Assembly (NCBI GenBank): GCA_948146395.1
Contig: OX411547.1
Location: 59,605,566-59,669,565, forward strand
Direction: 5' to 3'
Length of the DNA stretch: 64,000 bases
From: Fragum whitleyi
Lineage: Eukaryota > Mollusca > Bivalvia > Cardiida > Cardiidae
Shown here: positions 20,990 to 33,147 of the stretch, one piece after another
How positions within the stretch are numbered: the stretch's first letter is position 1
Layout: each line of letters opens with the position of its first letter
Position numbers and translations under genes: made by a program
Notes under the pieces: generated by a model
Database searches by the model: none
Seen by the model: the letters and a program-made list of their open reading frames with translations, nothing else
What the model was told of the DNA's origin: nothing

Positions 20990-22533
20990 AAACCGATAGA
21001 TCATGTTCGGTGCTAAGCCTTTTTTTCTTATTTTAATCTCAAAATAATACACAGAATTTCAACGTATTTTTTCAAAATTTAATTCTTTTAAAAAAGCTTT
21101 CAAAATAATGATTCTTTAAAATATAAATTCAAAATTGTATTTGATCCTTAAGTGAAATTTGCTGTATATTGAGTTGAACTTTATTTGTTAATTTTCAAAG
21201 TGCCTTGGTTTCAGAAGTTCAGAATAATTTTCTATTGAAATCTTGTCATAATATAATGTTTTAAAGAACATGTTTGGTGCAGAGAGTTATCAAGACAACA
21301 GTGCATCAGCAAAAATCAAGAAGAAGATTTAGACTAAAAGAAATCTAAAAGCTCAAGACAAAAGCCAAAGATGACAACATGAAATTAGTCCGCCGATATA
21401 AACAGGGTTTTCGTAAATTCCTTTACTACGAGATGAAATAGCAGTACATTCAATGATCATTATGATGTTTGCGCTGTGTTCCTCCAAAAGTTGAGCATGA
21501 CATTAAAGCACAAAAAGCGGATGATGCGATGATGGTCGACATTACTGCTGACATGTACTTTTTTCTAACAAGAGGGTAACGAAGGGGTCACACGAATACC
21601 TACCTTTAATATCCAGCAGTTTGGGCTTCCTTTGGATGATCGTCTAGTGACTTGAACGTGGTATATTTCGACTCACATGATTATCAATTAATTCGTTTGA
21701 CCGTTTTAAGCGATAAGAAAACACTGTTTACTGCGGCGATCCATTCTATTCTATGACAGTTCACAGTCGAAAACGAACAAAATTCACATCGTGCATTTGA
21801 TTTTTATATATTTATGATGTAACCAAACACTTTTAATTATGACATAGATAGCAGACACATTTAAACGAGAAATCATTAAAATCATGAACAAGTCTGATAT
21901 TAATAAATCCCTAACGAAAAACCATATGTATTAAATTAAAGAATGAAAATTAAACCAAAATAACAGAAGTATACTTTTGATCAAGAGAAGGGGACTTTTG
22001 AAACAAAGGAAAAGAGATAAAATATTTGATTTCGAATTCAGGGGTTTTTTTTAGAATCAGACAAATAATTTCGCATGCGAGCTCCATTATCACGTATCTT
22101 ATGAAAATGCAAGGCAAATATCGGCGCATATTAAATGAACACTGTTATAGATAATTTTGAGCTAACTTGAAATATTTTCCCAAATGAATACCTTCTTTAT
22201 TTTTGACAATATAGTTTCAAGAATCATGTGTATTTCAACCCGTATTACGATATAAATAACTATGCAAAATTTGAGAAAAATGTGTTTATTACGCCTCGAT
22301 TTGCCTTGCTTTGTCATAAAATATCATTTCCCTAAAACTACGGCGCTACATAAATGCAAGTATGGTGAGTTACGTCAATCGTATGGTGATTCTGTTGATA
22401 AATTGAAATAATTAAAGGATTTTACTCCTCTAAAGTCTGCCTCGCTCTAGAAAGACTTTAAATATTGAATGATTGATTGAATAATCCTTCATTCTTCCTA
22501 CTTTCTTGGTTGTTAGAAACCGGTCATAGGCTT
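20990..22533. other. Intron between CH exons and exon G, no feature seen
   Basis: AT-rich sequence without recognisable repeats or coding segments. Confidence 0.6.
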
Positions 22534-22652
22534 AGGATGATCAAACGATGTAAACTGTTTGCCATTATACCCCGCTTCGCACGTAAGTACACGCGCAAAG
22601 AGGGTATAATTTGCCAAAAGTTCGCACTGTTTTGTCATCCTGAACGCAATGC
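22534..22652. mobile_element. Foldback MITE, family B copy 1
   Basis: AGGATGATCAAACGATGTAA ... TTTTGTCATCCTGAACG arms surround TTTGCCATTATACCCCGCTT and its inverse GAGGGTATAATTTGCC. The same hairpin occurs near 32.5, 35.8, 61.1 and 62.7 kb. Confidence 0.8.
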
Positions 22653-22654
22653 AC

Positions 22655-24735
22655 ATGATTTATTCGAATCTGAATTGAATTTATCACAAAATTTTAACCA
22701 AATTTTAAATCAGAAATATGATATCTTTTTCCATGTATTCATTTCTTTATGAGATGTTCCTGAAAGTTTGCGTTAAAACACGTATCCCCGATGTCGTAAG
22801 CTCACACATACTTATACAAATTATATCAAATATCCCCTTTTACATTGTAGATATAAGGATAATCTCTTTTGACAAGTTTCTAATTACAGAAGTTAAGGTT
22901 ACTTAAGAATCGATGTGGATTTTTAGGAAAAAAAAGTTTGACTATCCACTATTGAGAGCATATAGAAAAAAAATAAAGTTGAGCAGACTGCATAAAACTT
23001 GTCAAAATCATAATATCCAAATTCACTGGGCTACAGGTACGCATTATACTTGGTTGGCAAAGAATTAACATCATATATAGCCGTATATGTTTTTTTCATT
23101 TATCGTACATATCATTAAGTTGTTATATTTCTTTAATAGACCGTCGTTTCTGCATTGGCAATCGATTCTGTGTAGTCTAATTCATCGATTGAAAAAACCT
23201 ACTTCCTAGATTTATTTGCTCAGTGAATTTTGGATACAGCATGTCAGCAATAGATTACAGACAAGACGACATAACATGATTACAATACATACAATTCATG
23301 CTCGATAAATGTCCTAGTTCTTTGATCTGGGTTTTGCATAGAAGTTTGATAAGAGAAAAAAAAACAAAGAAAAAAGTTTTTTGTAAACTTAAAGTATTTT
23401 GCCAACGAGTTTACGAAATACACTCTTGACCCTACGGCCGCCAAAGAAAAGCAAATGTGAGAAATGACACCGGTTTTCCAATCCCGGTGGGGCCAGATGA
23501 TAGATATTTTCATGAGCAAACCGTTAGCAATTATACGTATAGTTTTCCCTTTAACCAAATCATTTAATTTTCTTAACAGAGACCATATCAATAAAATAAA
23601 TTCAAAAGTAGAACCGTTTAGTTTCGTAATGATTTTTAGAAAGGATGTAGAAATAAGCAATACTTTAAATACAAGTTACAGTAGCTCTAATTCTTAATTA
23701 CTAAGCGTGCTTTATTATTCCACCAGAAGGATATTGTAAAGTCTATTTGCATTCTGATTATGAATTGGTGCAATCATACTATAGACAAGGTACATACATT
23801 ATTATCATCAACACGCCGTTTACATGCAGTGAGCTATGACTACATGAAGTAGATCTTGATCATTAACACTTTTAAGCAACATCAAATTATCAAGAAACTA
23901 CGTATTTGACCATTTTGTAAAAGCAGTGGAGAGAAAATTCCAAGCACCATTTTGAAATAAAATAAGGAAAGAAATATGCATCAAATAAATGTTGCTTTTT
24001 TCAACCTCTTATTTCTTAAAGTCGTTGCTCAGTGCACAAAAGCGGAGTATACAATTTTATTCCAGAGCTTTAGAGAGTATCATTTAATTCAAATGATTAA
24101 TTGGTATATTTCTTTCAAATTTTCGAGCCGCCATTATCATCTATCCGAAACGTAGAGCTTTTTTCAGTGAACTTAGAACTTTGAATGTATCAATTTAAAG
24201 AGCACGATAAGAGAAAATGATCCATTTTGACTGAAAAAATAGAGATACAGATCAAACGCGCAGTTTTTTGCGCATCGTGACTCGACGTTGTAAAACGTTT
24301 TCATGCTCAACTGAGTCGTTTCTCAAATATAAAATTCAAATATATGAATATAAAAGGTAATATCAATAAGTTATTATTAATCAAAATTATTTGATATACT
24401 TTTTATATTAATACATTTATGATGTTAAAACCAAATTTAAGCCTTAATCTGAGGTTTAAATTTGCAAAAGAAAATTTAAGTTGAGAAGGAAAAATAATAT
24501 TTTATAATCTCGGGGCCTGATATGAGTATTTGCTTTCGACGGATGGTTAAGAACTCTACTTTCCAAATCCGGATTTTCACTCCCTTCACCATTTCGGTCT
24601 GTATTTTCATATCAAGGCTCAATTATATGTATTTTTTGAAAAAAACTCTAAAACTCTGGAATACTTTCTAAATATATGTATGAGTTCGTAAATGCACGAC
24701 ATATAACACATATCAGAGATAAAGAAGACGCTTAC
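22655..24735. other. Intron sequence, no feature seen
   Basis: Long AT-rich stretch between the CH donor and the terminal exons. No conserved coding block was found in six frames. Confidence 0.55.
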
Positions 24736-24873
24736 CTCTGAACCAACTTGGAGAATCGTTGCTATCACCATGGGGATGTTTTTGGCTTCATATAAATCAT
24801 TACAGGCAAAAAGACCGCTCTGTGGAACGCCGTAATTGGCGGCGGCTTTAAGGAATATTTCAATGTTTTCCAT
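24736..24873 (-). CDS. Calponin locus: CH-domain exon 4 (end of CH domain, branching donor)
   Basis: 46 codons between acceptor ctatttcag (24874 on) and donor GAG|gtaagc (24735 down), phase 0 at both ends. It encodes MENIEIFLKAAANYGVPQSG, a segment with LFACNDLYEAKNIPMV, and ends ATILQVGSE. These match the last helices of the type-3 CH domain of calponin, transgelin and Mp20: the MENI..FL.A...YGV block and the DLYE..N...V block. The donor phase fits all seven downstream acceptors, so this exon is the likely branch point for terminal-exon choice. Its initial ATG is internal coding, not a start. Confidence 0.93.
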
Positions 24874-25458
24874 CTGAAATAGAATTGAAAGAGGAGATTA
24901 AGAAAACTAACTAGATGACTTCTTTTATGTGTAGTAGAATCATGTTACTGTCACATTTTTTGAATTATTTTTTCGTTCCAAACGACAGGTATGTTGCAAT
25001 TCAAGTAGTTGTTCGTATTATAATTTCAGTATAAATAGATGGCCACGATAAATGCATGTGCCGACAAATCTGTCATTTGATCATCATTAAATTAAATGGA
25101 CAAAAGACAAGTTGCAATTAGGAAGTAAATTGCTATTAAAAAGGTTAAAGTTATGACAATACATCTTCTTACATGTTTTTGATACTTCTAGAGAAATTCA
25201 AGTAAAAAAATGTTCGTAGCCAGTAAAATTGTTCAGTTTTTTTTTTATATTTTACAACAACCGGGTTGTATTTTGATTATAAGCATTGAAAAGCATGGAC
25301 AAAATATTTTTTGTTGTGATTAAAATCATAAGCTCAGTTAAAAGTTAAAGATTCTAGTTTCCATAAATGTTTAAACATTGTCTTAATCGATCTATTACAA
25401 TAAGTTCAAAGCAATATGAATATCTCTTATTGATCTCTTATATACATGTATATTAGAT

Positions 25459-25541
25459 GTCGATGGCTCAGCGCGAAACCGTTGTAACTGCCTATATATT
25501 TATAGGCAGTTACAACTGTTTTGTACTAAGCCATCGATATA
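25459..25541. mobile_element. Short foldback MITE, family G copy 1
   Basis: CGATGGCTCAGCGCGAAACC ... GTACTAAGCCATCG enclose GTTGTAACTGCCTATA and its inverse. A second copy lies at 61869-61948. It sits in the intron between CH exons 3 and 4. Confidence 0.8.
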
Positions 25542-25748
25542 ATACATGTCCGCATAGCCTAGGAAGCCCCTCACATAGAAAATAAGAATATAATTCACAA
25601 CAACCAGTTTCCACCGCTTTGTCATCCTGAACGATTGGCAAGTCTTTGCATTCTTTAACCTAGTCGCGTGCTGCCAAGTCAGAAATAGTTGAAAATATAG
25701 AGTATCCGCAAAACTGTGGTGCAAATCAAAATGTAAAAAAATGGTTAC

Positions 25749-25851
25749 CTGCACGGCTCCTCGTTCACTCTTTCTTCCCTTTATTTTCATTGTTTTACAT
25801 GGGGCGGGCAGGGAATCAGGGGGAGTTCCGGCAAAAATACGCTGCATAAGT
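25749..25851 (-). CDS. Calponin locus: CH-domain exon 3
   Basis: 103 bases between acceptor gtattacag (25852 on) and donor CAG|gtaacc. Its first base completes the Gln codon split by the previous donor. It then reads LMQRIFAGTPPD, a proline-rich turn, and MKIKGRKSERGAVQ, the central CH-domain segment. The phase is 2-to-0, which matches both neighbours exactly. Confidence 0.92.
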
Positions 25852-26407
25852 CTGTAATACATAATGTAATTGACTTTTATTACTTTCATACAATAACAAT
25901 TTCGGGTAATAATGGAATAAGATAAGTTGAAATTCAATGATATTCAAAAATATAACACAGGTCTATAATGATCAGTTTTATAACTTTATTACAGAGCCGA
26001 CGTACTAACAATGTGTTTCAAAAAGCGTATGGGTTATACCTCCGAGATCAACCATAAGAAAATATTTCTAAAATTCATGTCTTTCAATTTTAATGTGTCA
26101 TAGAAATAAACACTTCTTTGATTCCTTTAAGTATTAAAATCCAATCAGACCAAATAGCCTTTAACAACCCATGTTACGAATCTATTTCATCTATTTGTAA
26201 GGTGAAGCACTAGCGCCTAAAGACTGGACTGTTTAAAGTATTGGGATTAACACCACTTTTAATAGTATTCGGCTATATTGCGGCAACAGGTGAACTAGTT
26301 AAGTTAAAATAATTTTTGTGTATATTTAGATATCAAAGCAATTGTTGTCTTATATATCTACAGAGCTCCACATAAGGGTGTTATTTCGTTTTTAAAATAC
26401 TTCGTTT

Positions 26408-26506
26408 ATGGTAATCTAAACCCTATGTTGTGAGTACTCTTTTCAAGACGATTCTAATGAGTACTCACGAAAAAGGGTTTGGATTAAAAAACAGAGGCAA
26501 AGGTTT
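26408..26506. mobile_element. Foldback MITE, family E copy 1
   Basis: AAACCCTATGTTGTGAGTAC and its inverse GTACTCACGAAAAAGGGTTT enclose a CAAGACGATTCTAATG core. Three more copies lie at 26538, 28710 and 33148, all in the introns or 5' flank of the calponin locus. Confidence 0.8.
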
Positions 26507-26537
26507 TCAAATCTAAATATTTCGTTATTCCTTGCTA

Positions 26538-26616
26538 TAACACCATGCTGTTGGTACTCATTTGAAACGTCTCACCGAGACGATTCAAATGACTACCCAC
26601 AACATAGTGTTTCAAT
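26538..26616. mobile_element. Foldback MITE, family E copy 2
   Basis: ACACCATGCTGTTGGTACTC ... ACTACCCACAACATAGTGTT, core CGTCTCACCGAGACG. It lies about 30 bases from copy 1. Confidence 0.8.
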
Positions 26617-26691
26617 GTGGAATACAGATTTAAGACTGGATACCCCTCTTATGTGGACCCCTGGCAATAGAACGAAGTGTAAACTACTTAC

Positions 26692-26816
26692 TGACAAAGT
26701 AACACGCCATCTTTTAGGTGTATGTCCAGTTCATTTTCCGGGATGTTTTCGCCGAGCAATTGCTGTATCCATGCCCTAACCTCGGCTTCAGCCGCTGGGT
26801 CAAATTTTCCTGAAAG
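26692..26816 (-). CDS. Calponin locus: CH-domain exon 2 (start of CH domain)
   Basis: 125 bases from acceptor gtctgtcgtacag (26817 on) to donor CA|gtaagt. It opens in phase 0 with LSGKFDPAAEAEVRAWI, the first CH helix as in calponin/transgelin (K.DP..EAE...WI). It then reads ENELDIHLKDGVLLC, with the diagnostic LKDG.(V/I)LC block, and splits a Gln codon at the donor. An AG closer to KFDP (26810) would break the frame with the first exons, so the upstream AG was chosen. With exons 3 and 4 it makes about 122 residues, one complete CH domain. Confidence 0.92.
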
Positions 26817-26919
26817 CTGTACGACAGACAATGCTTCACACTCTGAATTATTTGGCTTGATGTACAGGGTTCGGTGGTGAAGTTTGGGGCAAACAATGAA
26901 GGCTCTTACTTCAAGTAGT

Positions 26920-28555
26920 TATTTGTTTGATTTATATTATCATTATTATAGTTAAGGTTCTTACTTCAAGTAGTTATTTGTATAATTTATATTATCATTA
27001 TTATAGTTATTTATTTTAGTTATTACTTTTTATTACTATATTATTAAAGTCCAGTACAGTTTATGTCAAATTGTATGGGCAAATTTCATTAAGGATTGGT
27101 TAAGAAATAATGTCAATTTTCTAGGATTACTTTAAGAAAAACAAGACTATTTCGTATGTATACCTCATCACGTCTTTATTTCAGTATACGTTTCCTCTTT
27201 TCAATGATCGCTTCGTGAATTTATTTATTCATTTTATTTCAATAAGTATACTAAGTGCTATTAAATTCAAGCATCATAACTGAAATTTATACCGGCATTT
27301 TTGTCTGTGAGTACGTAAATCCTATGTTATCTTTAACGTGTCCAGCTGTTCTCAGAAACTGTTATCACTTACAACTTATAATGATCGCGTTTATATATAA
27401 AATTCAAGACTATTTACTGGAAAATTCCAGTTAAATTTATCCACACCTATGCCAAAACTCTTTCTATCCTAGAATGATTCAGGCTCTAAAACCTTGGCAT
27501 CATGCCAGAGTACAGTGTAAGGAATGGCAAAGGTGTAAAAACTTTACTCTTTATTCTATTTTTACTGACATAAGTTGATCTTTGTTGGACAGAATCTAGG
27601 TCTGCTACCGTAAGAAATGTTTTTCTACATACAAATGATTTTTAAAATATTATTGATTATCTATATGTGTTATATTTTCAATTATCGATTATTTTCATTT
27701 GTGGAACAAAGCACATGGATAACAACCGGTAAACAAATAATAATAAAAAAATGTGCTTATAACGAAAATGGCTCTATAGTTATATTTTACTTTTTATTTG
27801 CTTTAAACTAGTGTTTTTCTTTATCCTGAACGACTAAGTTGTCTGTTTTGTGAAGAAAGATGTATACATGTTTGAGGCGGTCTAAGTTCATTTCTTTGTT
27901 TATGATTTAATAATGCACTGAAATCAATGTTAATGAATGTGTAGCTTGCGTTTAGAGGAAAAAGTCACTCCAACGCCTGCTTTCACGGCATTACTGAAAC
28001 CACGATTGTTATTGTTATTCAACTCCCATCAGGCTCAAGTTTAAATCTAACGAGTTGAAGTATACCTTCATATCACAAAGATATATAAACAAATTGATTT
28101 AACACGCAAACATTTGGTATTCGAAAGATGATAGCAGGGGAGATTTTCTTTGCTCTAATTTCACTAAAGATAAGATCGTTTATTTCAGAGAATTTCAGAT
28201 AAGCCGTGTCAGCATCTGTGAGATGTTAACTGATTCATGCTGGGGTCCGTCTTGGGGGAGAATCATTAAAACACTACCATTGACCCGTGAAAACGCCAAT
28301 ATAAGTAGACGAGAAAATGCTTTCTACAGCTGCATCGCTCTATAGATTTCACTTTGACATTGATCACAAAATAATTAACCTTTTCAAGAAATTTAAATTT
28401 TTAGTGTTTTGGTTATAAGCCGCCAAACTTGCTTAACTCCAAGACTAAAACAACTATCTGTAAGAAAATATTGCACAAAACCCTTGCAAAGCCTAAGAAG
28501 TCATCTAAAGCATCAATGTAAAGTACTTTTTTGACCAGGTTGGACAATGTTTCTT
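26920..28555. other. Intron sequence
   Basis: Between CH exon 2 and the first exons. It contains a short direct duplication (TACTTCAAGTAGTTATTTGT at about 26908 and 26962) and otherwise nothing recognised. Confidence 0.5.
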
Positions 28556-28557
28556 GA

Positions 28558-28648
28558 TATCGAGGGCTTAGAGCAAAAGCAAAGTACGGTTTGTGTCTAT
28601 ATAATGTACACATACAAACTATGTTTTTCCTCTAAACCCTCGATATAT
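28558..28648. mobile_element. Foldback element, family J copy 1
   Basis: ATCGAGGGCTTAGAGCAAAA and its inverse TCTAAACCCTCGAT enclose a palindromic ATGTACACAT centre. A second copy lies at 42714-42798. Confidence 0.75.
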
Positions 28649-28709
28649 ACTTTAAAGCAAATCATTTTAGATTTTTCTCTCTATCAAAATTTGATAGGTG
28701 TGTGATAGT

Positions 28710-28800
28710 ATAAAAACCTATGTTGTTAGTATTCATGAGGCGATTCAAATGAGTACCCACACGGATTTTATTGAGGAATAAAGATTTTAGACAGACTTTG
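28710..28800. mobile_element. MITE, family E copy 3 (partial)
   Basis: AAAACCTATGTTGTTAGTA ... GGCGATTCAAATGAGTACCC, followed by GGAATAAAGATTTTAGA, which also follows copy 4. The right arm is damaged. Confidence 0.65.
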
Positions 28801-30779
28801 CCACGTTTTATCTTTTCCTCTGATCGAGTTAAGTTAATTTAAAACATTATGTACGGATTTCAATGCGTGGGTTGGATTAACTAAAATTTTACTTTAAAGT
28901 TACAGTCTTTCAGAATATCCTGAGATGAAAAAGATTAATAAAAAAATCCAGAAACATTCTTTTCAATTGAGTTTTCTTCTGTTTAATCCTAAGGTAAGCA
29001 TTGGGTTTTTAGGAGACATGTGTCTTTTCACTAAATACGAACAGCTCATATAAAAACTGACCCTATGCAAGACCCATTAGTTTTCAGGCGAAGGCCTTCC
29101 AAAAAAAAAATGAAAAAAAAAACCACACTTTTGATAAAAAAAAAGTGCAATATTGATCAGAAAGTCAATACTCAACATGATATGAAAGGGCAAGACACAT
29201 TTAGGAGGGTTCTAAACCGTGGCCGTACACATTGATTGAAAAATACGTTAACTTTTGGAGACCTGTAGTTTACAGTTGAGATTCGAAATTGAAGAGTTTA
29301 TTTTGTTTTTATATTGCATTTAATTGTTTTAGAAAGATTCGATATGTAAGGATTGCAAGCCAAGAATTTCCCTAAGGACACCCCACCACTGTTTTCCACC
29401 TGTACTACCTATCTCAATGCTCTATTTATAGTTCATCCAGGTATCGCGTTACTACACTCTACGTGCTCTATGCCTCGAGATAAAACACGGCGTGTATTTG
29501 ATTTCCAAGAACTAGGTACCGTTATGACGTCAGCACATTCCTCTAATGGCCGAACTCGGTTAATTTACAACTGAGCGTTGAACAAGTAAAAAAATCAAAC
29601 AAGGGACTCTATGTTTTATTTCAAAATTTGTGTTTCCAACCTATTTCAAAATATAGTTTTGGTTTTATTAGCAAAGAAATTGATTATCCTTTTAAATTAG
29701 ATACAACATAACCAATTGCTCTTTAAACGTTTTTGATAGCCTAAACAATAGGCTTGTAACTATTTCTAAAATGGTGTATCATATATACAAATATATTTCT
29801 TAACTCGGGTCGATAATTTTATTTTTCTAATTCATTTAATTCTACGATTAATACTTCTGTAAGATTCATAGAAAGTAGACTTCAAATATGTCGGCGACCG
29901 GAACAATGCACGAGCATGCGCAATGGTGTGATGAAGAATAATATGTGCAAGTCTGCAATTCTACATGAAGCACAACAAATAAATGATAGAACAACATCAA
30001 ACAGTTAGTCTATATAAGGAATAATTTTCCTGAGATAGGCATTAAATATGCAGGAAGTACTAAACAAAATTTTAAGCAAGACGCGTCGCGAGATATCTGC
30101 AAATGCAATCCTTCTTTGTTGAAATCATATAAGGAGAATTACAGGAGAAATAAATTATCCCGTGAAATCTGCAATCTGAGTGTATTTTTTCTATCAGATA
30201 AGGTACATTGACTTCTTTAAAAAATCAAAGCCCATAGTCAAATTAAATCAATAAATTGAAAAATTTAAAAGAAGACACAAGTATATCAAATATAAATGAA
30301 ATATTCAAGATAGCCAAAGGTAGATGTGAGGTCTCTTTAAGTTTCAAAATTAAAATTTCAAAATCAAATTTATTTTTTTTTTCATTTATTTCATTCTTTT
30401 ATCTTTTTATTATTGTCATAACTATTATTCTATCAATTAAAATTCAAATTGTTCTGACATAAGACAACCGATTGCCAATCATATATGAATGCTTGACTGC
30501 GTTGACATTGAAGAGTGAAATCCGAGTATCATGTTACCGGAAATTATTGGCAGCCATTTTGATTATTAATTAACCCAATGGATAATAAAGATAAGTAGCG
30601 ATAACCATACATAAACCAAGATCAATTATTGGAGTGTGTAACAAATTGAAAATTTTGATTATGTAACGCTCAATTTTAAAAAAGATTGAATTAAAGTTAT
30701 TTTTTCCAAACAGATTTGTTAACAAACAAGGAACAGAAACTATCCACCGCACTTCTAATGGAAAAATAAAAGCACTTAC
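28801..30779. other. Intron sequence, no feature seen
   Basis: AT-rich. The ORFs are short and without family features. Confidence 0.5.
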
Positions 30780-30791
30780 CTTGGATGACAT
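30780..30791 (-). CDS. Calponin locus: alternative first coding exon 1b (MSSK)
   Basis: ATG TCA TCC AAG followed by a strong donor gtaagtgc, phase 0. Joining it to CH exon 2 gives MSSKLSGKFDP, a usual N-terminus for the transgelin/calponin family. The untranslated part upstream (toward 30840) cannot be bounded. No TATA box was seen; a GC-rich CCCCCGCGCCGG block at about 30911-30922 could mark a promoter. The evidence is the frame, the donor and the near-identity to exon 1a; an exon this short could still arise by chance. Confidence 0.7.
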
Positions 30792-31150
30792 TTCTTTTCG
30801 TTAAAGTATCTTGTTTATTTCGACTTCTTCCAAAAGTTTACTTTTACGTTAATTAGAAAACCAAAGTGTTTTGTTAAATCACTAAACTCAATTTCACAAA
30901 GTCGAAATCTCCCCCGCGCCGGTTGGTACTGGTTTCGATCGTCTGTTAAACTATCTACTTGCAGCTGACAAACGCTTAATTTCTGCAGACGAAATCTCCA
31001 AGAGAACGGTATTTCGTGTTGAACTAAGATGTCAGGAATGTATATGTAGATACGATAGGGGAATAAACAAGGTACGGGGTATCACACAGGGAAATCTTAG
31101 GCCTTCACATTTACATATCATATCATGTTTCTACATAAGAAACCACTATA

Positions 31151-31209
31151 CCATATTTAGACAATGCCGTCATCACGTGAGGCGTGGCTTCCGGTTGTTG
31201 CTTAGCAAC
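31151..31209. promoter_or_regulatory. Possible upstream control region of exon 1b (CArG-like and X-box-like)
   Basis: CCATATTTAG (31151-31160) is one base from the SRF-binding CArG consensus. GTTGCTTAGCAAC (31197-31209) is a near-perfect RFX X-box-type inverted repeat. Both lie about 360-420 bases upstream of the MSSK start. SRF control of smooth-muscle calponin and transgelin genes is known in vertebrates; use here is inference. Confidence 0.3.
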
Positions 31210-32461
31210 AGACGCATAATTTATACAGCTGATACATAAGTTTAATATTGAACACGAGTACCAGTAATTACATATGCATAGTTTAAAGGTGTTTTTATGC
31301 AAATCTAATTTACACATGATTTCAATATTTCAAAAATATAATTCCAGTCTAAAAACAAACAATTTTCACGAAAAAAAGAAATAAGACACTGTTTCCCTTG
31401 TTAGCTCCAAATTCACTCGATTTTATTACATTTAATCATATATTCGTAACACCAATAGAAAAAGAGAAATAATGCTGATTGTGCACGCATTCTCATAAAT
31501 ACAGAGAAAAAATATTAAACACATAAAAATAATCTGTAAACGAAGAAATATATATCATTATCAAAACACTACATATATATTATCAAAACACCACTTGAAG
31601 ACAATTACACAAAAGTACACGCATTGGGAAAGGCAAGGGATTTTGTAAAGTCTGGACTTGAAGAATAAACCGAAATGTGTGGGGTGATGTCGTTGTTTTC
31701 GAATTAACTTTTTTATCTTAAGAAAAAAATTGTCTGATTTTAAAGGACAAATCATTTGGTTTGAACAGTTATTAATGAATTTAACGATCTACATTGTTTT
31801 GTCCAAATTTGTTTAATTTTGTTTAGATAAAGGTCGAATTTTATAACGCTTTGTGCTACATTGTCAAACCATGAACACCAAAAATTCTTGATGCAATCTT
31901 CATTTCACATTTATGTTTTGAATAAAAGCTCTATGACTTCTAACGATTCGTAATATATATATTAGCATACGATGCAAAATAACGTAGTTACCATGCACAT
32001 TGTATTTCCCTTATAACCAATATTTATCACTCTTAAATTAATTATACATATACACACAACAAAATAAAACATTTGTTTCCTAATTTGATCTATACTTCTT
32101 CCCTATTTCTTAATAAAAAAGTTATAAAAAGCAATGAAGAAGTGGAAATGAATATAAGAGATCTTCTTGGAATCAGAAAAAGGGAATTCATTTGTTAAAT
32201 AGACCTAAATTGTTTAATCTATAAAACAGTAAGTTTCATTACTTCGCGAAATTTTGCCAGTGGCCGAACAAATCTTTGAACCGCAAACTCATCCAAGCTG
32301 AAGTTACAATTTTTGTTCATCCACCGACGATTTGATTACAGGCAAATAAACCTTTCCAAATATTGTGATATTTCGAGAAAATGCTGACAATCAGCACATT
32401 CTACATTCCAGGCACATTAATCTTTAGAAATTTTTGTCGTGTTTCACTTCAAAATAAAATA
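31210..32461. other. Sequence between the two first exons, no gene seen
   Basis: AT-rich. No coding or repeat structure was recognised apart from the family B foldback at its right end. Confidence 0.5.
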
Positions 32462-32593
32462 TTCCTTGCGTTCAGTATGACAAAAGGGTGCAAATAGACT
32501 GCCAATTTTACCCCGCTTTGCACGTGTTCTTTCGTGCAAAGTGGGGTAAAATTGGCAAACGGGTTGCTCCATTTTGTCATTCTTGAAGCAAGG
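32462..32593. mobile_element. Foldback MITE, family B copy 2
   Basis: GCGTTCAGTATGACAAAAGG and its inverse CATTTTGTCATTCTTGAAGC enclose TTTTACCCCGCTTTGCACG / CGTGCAAAGTGGGGTAAAA. It lies about 110 bases downstream of exon 1a. Confidence 0.85.
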
Positions 32594-32703
32594 ATTATTT
32601 GCAAACATTATCATTTGGACTAGTCTATATTTTCGGTCTATTTATTTACAGTTAAATGAATGAAATTGTTAGTTAAAATGGATAAAAAAGTAGAAATTCC
32701 TAC

Positions 32704-32712
32704 CTTGCTCAT
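32704..32712 (-). CDS. Calponin locus: alternative first coding exon 1a (MSK)
   Basis: ATG AGC AAG followed by donor gtaggaat, phase 0. Joining to CH exon 2 gives MSKLSGKFDP. A TATA box 87 bases upstream of the ATG supports a real promoter and a short 5' UTR of roughly 55 bases. Only nine coding bases are present, so the call rests on the combination of promoter, ATG, donor, correct phase and similarity to exon 1b. Confidence 0.75.
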
Positions 32713-32792
32713 GCTATTCTATTCCACGCCTCACGTATGATCACCGATAAGCAAAGATAACGTACGCAAGAAGCGAACACAGCCAGCACTGC

Positions 32793-32799
32793 TTATATA
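32793..32799 (-). promoter_or_regulatory. TATA box of exon 1a promoter
   Basis: TATATAAG on the minus strand. A start site near 32768 would be expected. A CACGTG E-box lies at about 32991-32996 and an inverted CCAAT at about 32870, both further upstream. Confidence 0.65.
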
Positions 32800-33147
32800 C
32801 TGGGGCACAGGTATCCGACAAACCTGGAAGTAGCCGAATTAACTCAGGTAAAAATCGCAGCGTCATCCGCCAATCGAAAACGAGTTTACGTAAACGACCT
32901 ATTGTACGATTCTATGAGATGATAAGGGGAGAACAGTGGGTGGGGGATGGGGCTTATTAGTCGATCATATCGTATCGATGATCGATCTCACGTGCCGCGT
33001 CTGGGACAGGGTATGCTGATCTGAATGCAACCCTTAACACTACTCTGATATGACTCGTGGCAGTATTGGCCCGTGTGTCAAGAACACAATACATGACTTA
33101 CAGATAAAGATGGTATTTTGGTTTTTAGATTAAATTTTTTCATTAAT

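Noticed and set aside
24619..24873. An 84-residue protein from ATG at 24873
   Set aside because: Only 46 codons are CH-domain; the rest runs past a strong gtaagc donor into intron. The ATG directly follows an acceptor and is internal.
26714..26896. A 60-residue ORF over CH exon 2
   Set aside because: Wrong frame; the CH-domain reading frame is a different one bounded by the splice sites at 26692 and 26816.
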